From Variovorax sp. PAMC26660 (GTDB taxonomy: Bacteria; Pseudomonadota; Gammaproteobacteria; Burkholderiales; Burkholderiaceae_C), in assembly GCF_014302995.1 (NCBI RefSeq), contig NZ_CP060295.1, positions 3,587,501-3,651,500 of the forward strand: a stretch of 64,000 nt of DNA, given 5' to 3'. Both the position numbers and the translations under genes were made by a program. Below are positions 44,761 through 52,480 of this stretch, in pieces. Below the pieces are notes generated by a model. The model saw only the letters and a list, made by a program, of their open reading frames with translations, made no database searches and was not told where the DNA came from. The first letter of the stretch is position 1, and every line of letters begins with the position of its first letter.

Positions 44761-45421
44761 CTTCGAACTGCAGGAAGTCTTTCTCCGCCAGTGCTTCGTC
44801 GATCCAGGCCTTGACGCCCGGCAGCGCCTGCACACGCTCGATGTAGGCCATGATGGCGGCCGGCACCGGCAATCCGTAAGTCTTGATGCGCGTGCCGATG
44901 GGCGCGAAGTAGGCATCGGCAATGCCGAACTCGCCGAACAGCATCGGGCCGCCGTGCGCATCGAGCAGGCCGCTCCACATCTGCACGATGCGTTCCAGGT
45001 CGCGGCCCACTTCGGGCTGCTCGCGCAGCAGCTTCGCGCCGACCTCGGGCAGCGAAGCCTCGATGTTCATGCCGCAATTGCCGCGCAGGCCGCCGAAGCC
45101 CGAATGCATCTCGGCGCAGACGCTGCGTGCGCGGGCGCGATCGGCTGCCTTCGTGGGCCACAGCTGCTTGTCGGGGAAGGTCTCGGCCAGGTACTCGGCA
45201 ATGGCGAGCGTGTCCCAGACCACCAGGTCGCCGTCCACCAGCACAGGCACCTTGGCCACTGGGTTGATCGGGCCGATGGTGCTCTTGAATTTGGATGCCG
45301 CCTCGAAGGAGTCGAAGCGCACCATCACCTCCTCGAAGACGATGCCGGCCTGCTTCATGAGCACCCAGGGGCGCATGGACCACGACGAGTAATTCTTGTT
45401 GCCGATATAGAGCTTGCGCAT
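44738..45421 (-). CDS. Glutathione S-transferase family protein
   Basis: A 227-residue GST: thioredoxin-like N domain beginning MRKLYIGNKNYSSWSMRPWVLM (with NYSSWS near the catalytic position), NPVAKVPVLVDGDLVVWDTLAIAEYL (cis-Pro and the ES/DT motif for glutathione), and an all-helical C domain (GEFGIADAYFAPIG). The SxWSxRPW pattern is characteristic of one bacterial GST subgroup. Substrate unknown. The stop codon lies in the loop of a hairpin shared with ompW. Confidence 0.88.
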   Translation of the reverse strand: MRKLYIGNKNYSSWSMRPWVLMKQAGIVFEEVMVRFDSFEAASKFKSTIGPINPVAKVPVLVDGDLVVWDTLAIAEYLAETFPDKQLWPTKAADRARARSVCAEMHSGFGGLRGNCGMNIEASLPEVGAKLLREQPEVGRDLERIVQMWSGLLDAHGGPMLFGEFGIADAYFAPIGTRIKTYGLPVPAAIMAYIERVQALPGVKAWIDEALAEKDFLQFEEPYRQSR

Positions 45422-45535
45422 CAGGGGCCTCCGGTTCGTTGCGAATTCAAACCGTCGATGCTAGCCCGGCCGCGCGCTGCCATTGATGCCCAACGCGGCG
45501 CGAATTGATGCCCGCCGTCTTGCGGGCAGCCACCG

Positions 45536-46096
45536 TCAGGCGCGGGGCGTGTCGTCCGTCGAGGCGATCACGCGTTGCGCCTCGCTCTTGCCATTGCTGC
45601 GCGACGGGCCGACCACGCGTTCGACCCCGTTCACGAGGCGCGGCACCAGCGACAGCACCACCAGCGCCAGCAGTGCGCTCAGCACGGCGGTGGCTTCACG
45701 CCCGAGCCCGCAGGCCATGCCGATCGCGGCCGTCATCCAGAGCCCGGCCGCGGTGGTTAGGCCCTGCACATGGGATTCGTCCTTGCCCTGCTTGAGGATG
45801 GTGCCGGCGCACAGAAAGCCCACGCCCGCCACCAGCCCCTGGATCACGCGGCTCATGTCGGCAGGCACGATGCCGGTCTGCTGCGGAATCAGCACGAACA
45901 TCGCCGAGCCGATGGCCACCAGCATGTGCGTGCGCACGCCGGCCGCCTTGCCCTGCTGTTCGCGCTCGAAGCCGAGCACGAAGCCCAGGACGGCTGCCAG
46001 CGTCAGGCGCAGCACGATGCGCGTGAGCTGCGCGACGTCGGTCACGTCCGAGAACTCGGACGCGATGGTGTTGAGCACTTCGTCGCGCCAGCTCAT
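45536..46096 (-). CDS. MgtC/SapB-family membrane protein
   Basis: A 186-residue membrane protein with the MgtC motifs LGFVLGFEREQQGKAAGVRTHMLVAIGSA and GVGFLCAGTILKQGK, four to five hydrophobic segments, and a short polar C-terminal tail. It lacks the ACT-like C domain of Salmonella MgtC, so it is of the shorter SapB type. Role unclear; relatives are linked to Mg2+ limitation and envelope stress. It starts 14 bp after the lytic transglycosylase stop on the same strand, suggesting co-transcription. Confidence 0.87.
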   Translation of the reverse strand: MSWRDEVLNTIASEFSDVTDVAQLTRIVLRLTLAAVLGFVLGFEREQQGKAAGVRTHMLVAIGSAMFVLIPQQTGIVPADMSRVIQGLVAGVGFLCAGTILKQGKDESHVQGLTTAAGLWMTAAIGMACGLGREATAVLSALLALVVLSLVPRLVNGVERVVGPSRSNGKSEAQRVIASTDDTPRA

Positions 46097-46110
46097 TTCA
46101 GCAGCAGAAC

Positions 46111-48141
46111 TCAGGGCAGGTCCTTGCTGGGTTCGGGCTCCGCAGCGTCGCGCGGGCCCACGCGGCCCAGGCGCTCCTTCAGCGACTGCGGCCGGCCGCT
46201 GATGATGGCGGCGTAGTTGGTGGTGTTGGCCAGCACCTTCTTCACGTAGTCGCGGGTTTCGGCGAAGGGCACGTTCTCGGCCCAGATGGCGGCTTCGATC
46301 ACCGGGCCGTTGCGCCAGTTGCGCGGACGGCCGGGGCCGGCGTTGTAGGCCGCGGCAGCCAGCGCCATGGAGCCGTCGAAGTCGTCGAGCGCCAGCTTCA
46401 GGTAGTTGGTGCCGATGGTGATGTTGGTTTCGCGGTCGTTGATCTGGCCGGGCGTGAAGTCGGTCAGGCCGATCTTGCGGGCGGTCCAGCGTGCGGTGGC
46501 AGGCATGACCTGCATCAGGCCCGAGGCGCCGACGCCGGAACGTGCGTCCATGATGAAGCGGCTTTCCTGACGGATCAGGCCGTAGACATAGGCCGGGTCC
46601 AGGCCGATGTCCTGTGCCTTGCGCAGCACGGTGTCGTGGAAGGGCATCGGAAAGCGCTGCTCGACGTCGACCACGCCCTTGGTGCGCTCGCTGGTGTTGA
46701 TGCAGCGGTCCCACACCTCGCGCTGGCAGGCGAAGTCGGCGGCGGCCAGCAGCGCGCGGTCGTCCATGCCGCCCTTGTCGTGCAGGTTGGTGGCGTAGTT
46801 CCACTCGCGCGTGCCTTCGGAACGCAGGCCGATCGCGATGGCGTAGAGGCCGCGATTGAGCGCGGGGTTGCTGCGCGCGGCGGCCTTTTCTTCAGGTGTG
46901 AGCGGCGCCGGGCGCGTGGGCGCGACCGTGCGCTGGCCCAGCTCTTCGAGTGCCAGCATTTCGTAGAAGCCGCGCGAGCCGGCAATGCCCTGGTAGAGGT
47001 CGCGGGCCTGGGCGCGGCGTTCGTCGCCGCCGGCACTGGCCAGCGCGCGGGCCTTCCAATAGACCCAGGTGGGGTCTTGCTGGGAGGCCTCGCTCATGGC
47101 ATTGATGGCGGGCGCCACCTCTTTCCATTGGCCGGCACGCAGCGCGGCGCGCACGCGCCAGCCGAGCATGTCGTCCGACAGGTCGCTGTTCTTCGTGACG
47201 TTGGCGAAATAGGTGCCCGCCTGTGGCCAGAGCTTGGTGGCAGCCTGGCGGCCGATGGTGCCCCAGATCCAGTTGCGCTCTTCGGCGGAGAGCATCGGGC
47301 CCCACTTGCTGTCGAGCTGCGAGGCGGCCAGTTCGGGGTCGGCAATGGCGACCTTGATGAGCGCCAGCACCACCAGCTCCTTGCGCGACTTGACGGCCAC
47401 GAAGGCGCGGCCGGCCAGGAACTTGGCCGAGCTGGCATTGAGTTCCTCGAACAGCGGCAGCGCGTCGGGCGCGGCGATGGTCACGGCGCCACGCGCGGCT
47501 TGCGGGCGATTGTTCTCGATGGCCAGGCGTGCCTTTTTCCAGGCGTCGTTGGGCGACAGCAGGCGGGCCGCGACCATGCGGTCGGCGGCAGTCAGGCAGC
47601 CGTCGTCGGAATCTTTCTGGGCGAACCAGTTGCGGCGCACCTCGTCGGCTTGCGCCTGGGTGGCGGTGCCGGAGCGCAGCGTGTCGACCAGGGTGGCGTA
47701 GCAGCGCACCTGTGCGTCGTCGCCCATGCGAAAGCCCGCGATCGAGGCGGAGAAGCCGTCCCAGTCGCGGCGTTGGCCGAGCAGCAGCAGCCAGTCGTTG
47801 CGCAGGCGGTCTTCCTGGTAGGTGCCGGGGTAGCGCGCGAAGAAATTCTGTACCTCGCTCGGGTCGGCTTCCTGCAGGCGTGCCTTGAGTTCCCAGTAGG
47901 CGGCCCAAGGTTCGAGGGCATGGCCGCGCGCTTGCGGCAGCAGGGCCGTCAGGCGGGCCTTGTCGCCGCGCTGGAAGGCCTGTTTCATCTGGACCAGCAC
48001 GTCGTCGTTGGTGTTGTTCTGCGCGGCGGCGGGTTGCTGTGAAAGCAACGCCGCGAGGGCCAGGACAGCGGAAAAAACCAAAGCGGGTGTTGCGCTGCGC
48101 GGGCGACGGCGCGTGGATGCCAAAATGCTTGGGAACTGCAT
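46111..48141 (-). CDS. Soluble lytic murein transglycosylase (Slt-like)
   Basis: A 676-residue periplasmic protein: signal peptide (SATPALVFSAVLALAALLSQQPAAAQ), a long superhelical alpha-domain of short helices (about residues 45-480), and a C-terminal SLT domain with catalytic E526 in LIRQESRF, GASGLMQVMPATA, and AAAAYNAGPGRPRNW. It cleaves peptidoglycan glycan strands to 1,6-anhydromuropeptides. Divergent from the 5-formyl-THF cyclo-ligase gene with 9 bp between starts; MgtC-like gene follows. Confidence 0.93.
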   Translation of the reverse strand: MQFPSILASTRRRPRSATPALVFSAVLALAALLSQQPAAAQNNTNDDVLVQMKQAFQRGDKARLTALLPQARGHALEPWAAYWELKARLQEADPSEVQNFFARYPGTYQEDRLRNDWLLLLGQRRDWDGFSASIAGFRMGDDAQVRCYATLVDTLRSGTATQAQADEVRRNWFAQKDSDDGCLTAADRMVAARLLSPNDAWKKARLAIENNRPQAARGAVTIAAPDALPLFEELNASSAKFLAGRAFVAVKSRKELVVLALIKVAIADPELAASQLDSKWGPMLSAEERNWIWGTIGRQAATKLWPQAGTYFANVTKNSDLSDDMLGWRVRAALRAGQWKEVAPAINAMSEASQQDPTWVYWKARALASAGGDERRAQARDLYQGIAGSRGFYEMLALEELGQRTVAPTRPAPLTPEEKAAARSNPALNRGLYAIAIGLRSEGTREWNYATNLHDKGGMDDRALLAAADFACQREVWDRCINTSERTKGVVDVEQRFPMPFHDTVLRKAQDIGLDPAYVYGLIRQESRFIMDARSGVGASGLMQVMPATARWTARKIGLTDFTPGQINDRETNITIGTNYLKLALDDFDGSMALAAAAYNAGPGRPRNWRNGPVIEAAIWAENVPFAETRDYVKKVLANTTNYAAIISGRPQSLKERLGRVGPRDAAEPEPSKDLP

Positions 48142-48150
48142 CGGAGGATT

Positions 48151-48768
48151 ATGGACAAGTCAAAGGGTGCCGACACTTCGGCGACGGCGAGTTTTCTGAA
48201 GGATCAGTTGCGCAAGGCATTGATCGAACAACGCCTGGCCATGCCGGACCGGCTGACACGCGCCGACCTGCTGCAGCGTGTGATGCGGATCTGGCTGGTC
48301 AACCGGCCCGACACCGTGATCGGCGCCTACTGGCCGATCAAGGGCGAGTTCGATCCGTTGCCCGCCCTGCATCGCTGGAAGGAAGACGGCGAGCTCATCG
48401 ACGAACCGCAGCGCCGTCGCATCGGACTGCCGGTGATCAACAAAGTTCACAAGACCCTGACTTTCCATGCCTGGTATCCGGGCTGCCAGATGGAAGAAGA
48501 CGCCTACGGCATTCCCAAGCCCAAGGACACCGAGCTGATCGTGCCGACCCTGCTGTTCGTGCCCTGCGTGGGCTACAGCGCGGGCGGTTACCGGTTGGGC
48601 TACGGCGGCGGCTTCTACGACCGCACGCTGGCGGCGCTGGAGCCCCGGCCGGTCACGGTGGGGCTGGGCTTCACCAACGGCTTCCTCGACGATTTCGAGC
48701 CCGAAGCGCACGACCTGCCCCTGGACGCCATCCTCAACGACAACGGCGTGGTCTGGCCCACGAGCTGA
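48151..48768 (+). CDS. 5-formyltetrahydrofolate cyclo-ligase
   Basis: A 205-residue enzyme: basic N-terminal helix (LKDQLRKALIEQRLAMP), VIGAYWPIKGEFDP, and the ATP/folate site VGYSAGGYRLGYGGGFYDRTL. It converts 5-formyl-THF to 5,10-methenyl-THF using ATP. GGAGG lies immediately before the ATG. Shares a 9-bp intergenic space with the divergent lytic transglycosylase gene, so the promoters overlap the opposite coding region. Confidence 0.92.
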   Translation: MDKSKGADTSATASFLKDQLRKALIEQRLAMPDRLTRADLLQRVMRIWLVNRPDTVIGAYWPIKGEFDPLPALHRWKEDGELIDEPQRRRIGLPVINKVHKTLTFHAWYPGCQMEEDAYGIPKPKDTELIVPTLLFVPCVGYSAGGYRLGYGGGFYDRTLAALEPRPVTVGLGFTNGFLDDFEPEAHDLPLDAILNDNGVVWPTS

Positions 48769-48774
48769 CCTGCC

Positions 48775-49764
48775 TCAGTCGATGTTGTCGACAGTGTCCG
48801 GATCGGGCACTTCGCCGATGGTTGCGCGCGTGGTGATGGCCTGGGCCTGCAGCCAGTCCCAGAAAGCCTTGATCTCGGGCCGCAGCGCATTGCGCGGCCC
48901 GGCAATGAGCCAGTAGGCCATCGGCGAATCCATGCGGTGCTGCGGCAGCACCTCGACCAGGTCGCCGTTGGCCAGGCTTTCGGCAATCAGCGAACTGCGC
49001 GCCAGCGTCACGCCCTGCCCGGTAAGGGCTGCCTGCACCATCTGGTAGGCGTAATTGAAGTAGAGCCAGCGCTTGGGCTGCGCGCGCTCCAGTCCGTTCA
49101 CCTCGAACCAGCGGCGCCAAGTCAGCCATTCCAGGTGGGTGCGATGGGCGTCGCCGGCCTCGATCAGCGTGAAGCGGGTGATGTCGGCGGGCGTCTTGAT
49201 GGGCGGGTTGCTCTTCAGAAGCCAGGGGCTGGCCACCGGCGTCAGCGTTTCGCCGAACAGGCGCACGGCGCTGGCCGGCATGACCTCGGGCGGGCCGTAG
49301 CGCAGGGCGATGTCCACATCGGCGACTTCGAGGTCGACGGCCACGTCGCTCGCGTCGATGCGGATGTCGATTTCGGGGTTGTCGCGCTGGAAGGCCTCCA
49401 GCCGCGGAATCAGCCACATCGACGCGAAAGAGGCAAAAGTGGTCAGCGACACGCTCTTGCGCCCCGCGCTCTGGCGGATCTGGCGCACCGCGTTGTCGAT
49501 GCGCGGCAGCGACTGCTGCACTGCGAGCAGCAACTGCGCCCCCGCGCTCGTCAGTTCCACGGCCCGCGTGTGGCGCAGGAACAGGCCCACGCCCACTTCT
49601 TCTTCCAGCGACTGGATCTGGCGGCTCACGGCCGACTGGGTCAGCGCCATTTCTTCCGCTGCGGCGCGGAAGTTCAGGTGCCGGGCCACGGCCTCGAAAG
49701 CGCGCAGGTGGCCCGCCGAGATCGGGCGGGAGCGCAGATGGGTTTGTGAATGTTGCATGGACAT
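48775..49764 (-). CDS. LysR-family regulator (GcvA-like)
   Basis: A 329-residue regulator: HTH AVARHLNFRAAAEEMALTQSAVSRQIQSLEEE and an effector domain with SLTTFASFASMWLIPRLEAF, DIRIDASDVAVDLEVADVDIALRYG, the GcvA/AmpR-type pattern. Divergent from the DUF2917 gene at 49934, which is its likely target. ATG 49764 chosen from several nearby ATGs. Confidence 0.88.
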   Translation of the reverse strand: MSMQHSQTHLRSRPISAGHLRAFEAVARHLNFRAAAEEMALTQSAVSRQIQSLEEEVGVGLFLRHTRAVELTSAGAQLLLAVQQSLPRIDNAVRQIRQSAGRKSVSLTTFASFASMWLIPRLEAFQRDNPEIDIRIDASDVAVDLEVADVDIALRYGPPEVMPASAVRLFGETLTPVASPWLLKSNPPIKTPADITRFTLIEAGDAHRTHLEWLTWRRWFEVNGLERAQPKRWLYFNYAYQMVQAALTGQGVTLARSSLIAESLANGDLVEVLPQHRMDSPMAYWLIAGPRNALRPEIKAFWDWLQAQAITTRATIGEVPDPDTVDNID

Positions 49765-49933
49765 GACCAAAAGGCGGCGGTTCGGCATTCAGATCGATTG
49801 ATGCTGAACGCGCATCAGTAGGCTACCTCCTTTTCATTGGACTGCCAACGCCATAGAAACGATCATTCATTCCCGAACCGCGCCATTGCCTTCTGTTTGT
49901 CATGCGCTTCGGTCAAGCCCAGGAGTCCTCATC

Positions 49934-50254
49934 ATGTCCACCGCCGTCTGCACCACCCCATCGCTCGCTTCCCTGCCCGTTCCCGCCCGTAACGCCGTTG
50001 CCATTCCGCCGGCCGTGCGTCGCGGTGCATGGCAGATCGCGCCCGGCGAGGCGATGAGCCTGAAGGCGCGCACGAACAGCGTACTGCGGGTCAAGCAAGG
50101 CCGGGTGTGGGTCACGCCCGATGCAACGCTGAAGAACCCCAGCGAAGACCTGGTGCTCGCACCGGGCGAATCGCTGACGGTGGCCGCAGGCCAGCGCATC
50201 GTGATGGAAGCGTGGGACGGCTACGGCGCGACCTACGCCTGGGACCAGGTCTGA
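49934..50254 (+). CDS. DUF2917-family small protein
   Basis: A 106-residue protein with the DUF2917 core: WQIAPGEAMSLKARTNSVLRVKQGRVWVTPD, LAPGESLTVAAGQRIVMEAW. A small cupin-like beta-rich protein, no signal peptide; function unknown. AGGAG eight nt before ATG 49934. Divergent from a LysR regulator and followed by a strong terminator, so it forms a single-gene unit. Confidence 0.82.
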   Translation: MSTAVCTTPSLASLPVPARNAVAIPPAVRRGAWQIAPGEAMSLKARTNSVLRVKQGRVWVTPDATLKNPSEDLVLAPGESLTVAAGQRIVMEAWDGYGATYAWDQV

Positions 50255-50277
50255 TCGCCTGATCCCTCCCACGGCAA

Positions 50278-50301
50278 AAAAAGCGGCTTCGGCCGCTTTT
50301 T
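50278..50301. terminator. Bidirectional terminator with UUCG tetraloop
   Basis: Stem AAAAAGCGGC/GCCGCTTTTT (50278-50287, 50292-50301) closed by TTCG. T-runs on both strands allow it to end both DUF2917 (plus) and BLUF (minus) transcripts. Confidence 0.9.
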
Positions 50302-50308
50302 CGCTTTT

Positions 50309-50713
50309 TCAGCCGTTGATGTCGAAGCTGGGGATCAGGGCCAGGAAATGCCCAAGGGCGATTTCCCCGTCCAGCGCATGCACGCCGGCCATCAGGTCGG
50401 GCCCCTCGCTCTCGGCCAGGCCCATGCCGAAGCCGGTGTAGCGGCGGCTTGCCAGCGGGGCTTCGTAGACCACGCGCACGCCGACATGCCGGGGGTCTTG
50501 TTCGATGCGTTGCATCAGCGCATCGATGGCGCCGCGGGGGCCTTCCAGGTGCTGGCAGAAACGCATGCCGTCGAAGACCAGCAGCCCCGTGATGCCCTGT
50601 TCGGCATTGCGGATGCGCGCCCGGCTGGCAATGGTGCCCACGGTGGTCGGGGGCAGGTCTTGCGCGAGCGTGCTGCAGTAAAGGACTTCGTAAAGCGGGG
50701 ATTCTTCTGTCAT
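50309..50713 (-). CDS. BLUF-domain blue-light sensor
   Basis: A 134-residue single-domain BLUF protein that should bind FAD. By alignment with AppA, the key flavin-pocket residues are Y12 (VLYCSTLA), N36 (RNAEQGITGLL) and Q54 (FCQHLEG); the semi-conserved Trp is replaced by F95 and the Met is retained as M97 (YTGFGMGLA). With only a short tail and no effector domain it must signal through a partner. It is divergent from a Crp/Fnr regulator gene with 94 bp between starts. Confidence 0.88.
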   Translation of the reverse strand: MTEESPLYEVLYCSTLAQDLPPTTVGTIASRARIRNAEQGITGLLVFDGMRFCQHLEGPRGAIDALMQRIEQDPRHVGVRVVYEAPLASRRYTGFGMGLAESEGPDLMAGVHALDGEIALGHFLALIPSFDING

Positions 50714-50771
50714 GCGTCTTGGAGAGGGGAGAAACGGTGCGAAGTCTAGGCAGCCGCGGGCCTCGGCGAAA

Positions 50772-50802
50772 TGTCAAAAGACACAGGCGAAAAGCCTATA
50801 GT
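50772..50802 (+). promoter_or_regulatory. Promoter/operator of the Crp/Fnr gene at 50808
   Basis: TATAGT at 50797-50802 is a good -10 hexamer only six nt before the GTG start, implying a leaderless or nearly leaderless mRNA. TGTC-N4-GACA (50772-50783) overlaps the -35 position and could be an autoregulatory site. No good -35 hexamer is visible. Confidence 0.4.
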
Positions 50803-50807
50803 GGCGC

Positions 50808-51578
50808 GTGAAATTCGAGGACTACCCCGTCGCTGCCTCTCCCCCGCAGGGCACCAATCCCTGTGAAGGCTGCGCATTGCGCCAGCTCGACGCTTTTCTT
50901 CCGGCGTCCGATGAAGAACTCAAGACCATCCAGTCGTTTCGTGCCGGTGTCCGGCGTGTCGAAGCGGGTGGTTCCATTGTCGACGAGCATCGGCCGAGCA
51001 CGCAGCTCTTCACGCTCTATGCGGGATGGGCCTTTCGCTACAAGACCCTGAGCGACGGCCGGCGGCAGATCCTGAGTTTCCTGCTGCCCGGCGACTTCAT
51101 CGGCCTGCAGGACGAATTCGCCGAAGGCCAGACGCACGGTGTCGAGGCGGTGACCGACGCCACGCTGTGCGCCTTTGCGCGCGACCGGCTCTGGCCGCTG
51201 TTCCATGCCCAGCCCAAGCTCGGCTACGACATCACCTGGCTGGCCGCCCGCGAAGAAAAGATGGTGGACGACAACCTCGTCACCACCGGCCGGCGCAATG
51301 CCGGCGAGCGCGTGGCCATGTTGCTGATGCACCTGTACCGGCGCGCCGACCGCGTGGGCATGGTGCGCGACGGCTGGGTGGAGTTTCCGTTCAACCAGCA
51401 GCACATCGCCGACGCGCTGGGGCTTTCGCTGGTGCACACCAACAAGACGCTGCGCCGGCTGCAGCGCCTGGGGCTCTACAAGCTCGATGCGGGCTGGCTG
51501 CGCATCCTGGAGCCGCATGCGCTCGAAACCCTGGGCGACTACTTCGAGCGCCCCCTGCGCCCGACGCCATTGATCTGA
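50808..51578 (+). CDS. Crp/Fnr-family transcriptional regulator
   Basis: A 256-residue regulator with an N-terminal CEGCALRQL segment (two cysteines, C19 and C22), a cyclic-nucleotide-binding-type beta-roll (FTLYAGWAFRYKTLSDGRRQILSFLLPGDFIGL) and a winged helix (FPFNQQHIADALGLSLVHTNKTLRRL). Only two N-terminal cysteines are present, fewer than FNR needs for a [4Fe-4S] cluster. Effector unknown. The GTG at 50808 is the only start giving the full N terminus. Divergent from the BLUF gene. Confidence 0.87.
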   Translation: MKFEDYPVAASPPQGTNPCEGCALRQLDAFLPASDEELKTIQSFRAGVRRVEAGGSIVDEHRPSTQLFTLYAGWAFRYKTLSDGRRQILSFLLPGDFIGLQDEFAEGQTHGVEAVTDATLCAFARDRLWPLFHAQPKLGYDITWLAAREEKMVDDNLVTTGRRNAGERVAMLLMHLYRRADRVGMVRDGWVEFPFNQQHIADALGLSLVHTNKTLRRLQRLGLYKLDAGWLRILEPHALETLGDYFERPLRPTPLI

Positions 51579-51592
51579 TCTGAGGCCCGGCG

Positions 51593-52480
51593 TCAGCGCG
51601 CGGCCATCAACTGGCGCAGGTCGTTCTGGTAGGCCTGCAGCCGCCGCACCGCCTGTTCGCGCTGGCTGGTACTGGTGCCGTTGTGCATCACGGCCGTGTT
51701 GCGGCAGCCCTCCTGAAGCAGCGCCTGCTGCTGGTCACGCCAGGGACCGGGCGGCGGATCGGCGATGCGCTGGATGTACGCATGGAGCGCGGCGCGCGCC
51801 TCGGCCGGCGACGGCTTGTTGGCGCTGAAGCCGCGCAGCAGCACCAGTGCCTCCTGCTGGCGCTTGCGACGCTCGGCGTCCGCCAGTTGCGGGTTGAACA
51901 CCGACTGAGCGACCTGCTGCTTCAGCAGATCGCGCTGCTCCGTTGTCAGCCGGCCATAGAAGTCTTCCGCGCGATCGAGGAACTGGTCATAGCGCTTTTC
52001 CTGCACCTGCGCCGGGGTGCGGTCCAGCCAGTCCTTGCGGTAGGTGGCGTTGTTCTTCGCGTACTTGCGCTCCAGTTGCTGCAACTGGGCGTCGGTCAGG
52101 CTCAGCGCGAGCTCGGTGCCGGCCGGCTCGGCGCGTTCGGTCACGGCCAGCAAGCGTTCGCGGATCTGGTCGGCCATGGCGCAGGCTTGGGCCGGCGTCA
52201 CCTCGCCGGGCGCCAGCGCCTGTGCTTCCTGCAGCAGCGCGGAGACGCGGGGCAGCTCGTTCTGGCGATGCCATGCCAGCAGTTGTGCCAGCTCGTCGCG
52301 CACCTTGGGCGTCTGCGCGCCATCGAAGTCGAGATACCCGTCGAGCCACCAGTAGCTCAGCTCGGGCAGGTTGTTGTAGGCCAGCTTGATTGCGCTGCAG
52401 GCCCCGAGGGAAGCGGCCAGCAGCAGCACGCCGATAATCCGCGCTAGTTCCGCGCAACGCATTCGGGAAGAAAAACGCAT
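51593..52480 (-). CDS. DUF6279-type lipoprotein
   Basis: A 295-residue lipoprotein with type II signal peptide (IIGVLLLAASLGAC) and the pattern IKLAYNNLPELSYWWLDGYLDFD characteristic of the DUF6279 family, followed by a long helical domain rich in Gln, Arg and Leu. Function unknown; presumably outer-membrane inner leaflet. GGAG lies nine nt before ATG 52480. That start codon overlaps the glmU start codon on the other strand. An inner ATG at 52462 is possible but has no Shine-Dalgarno. Confidence 0.82.
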   Translation of the reverse strand: MRFSSRMRCAELARIIGVLLLAASLGACSAIKLAYNNLPELSYWWLDGYLDFDGAQTPKVRDELAQLLAWHRQNELPRVSALLQEAQALAPGEVTPAQACAMADQIRERLLAVTERAEPAGTELALSLTDAQLQQLERKYAKNNATYRKDWLDRTPAQVQEKRYDQFLDRAEDFYGRLTTEQRDLLKQQVAQSVFNPQLADAERRKRQQEALVLLRGFSANKPSPAEARAALHAYIQRIADPPPGPWRDQQQALLQEGCRNTAVMHNGTSTSQREQAVRRLQAYQNDLRQLMAAR

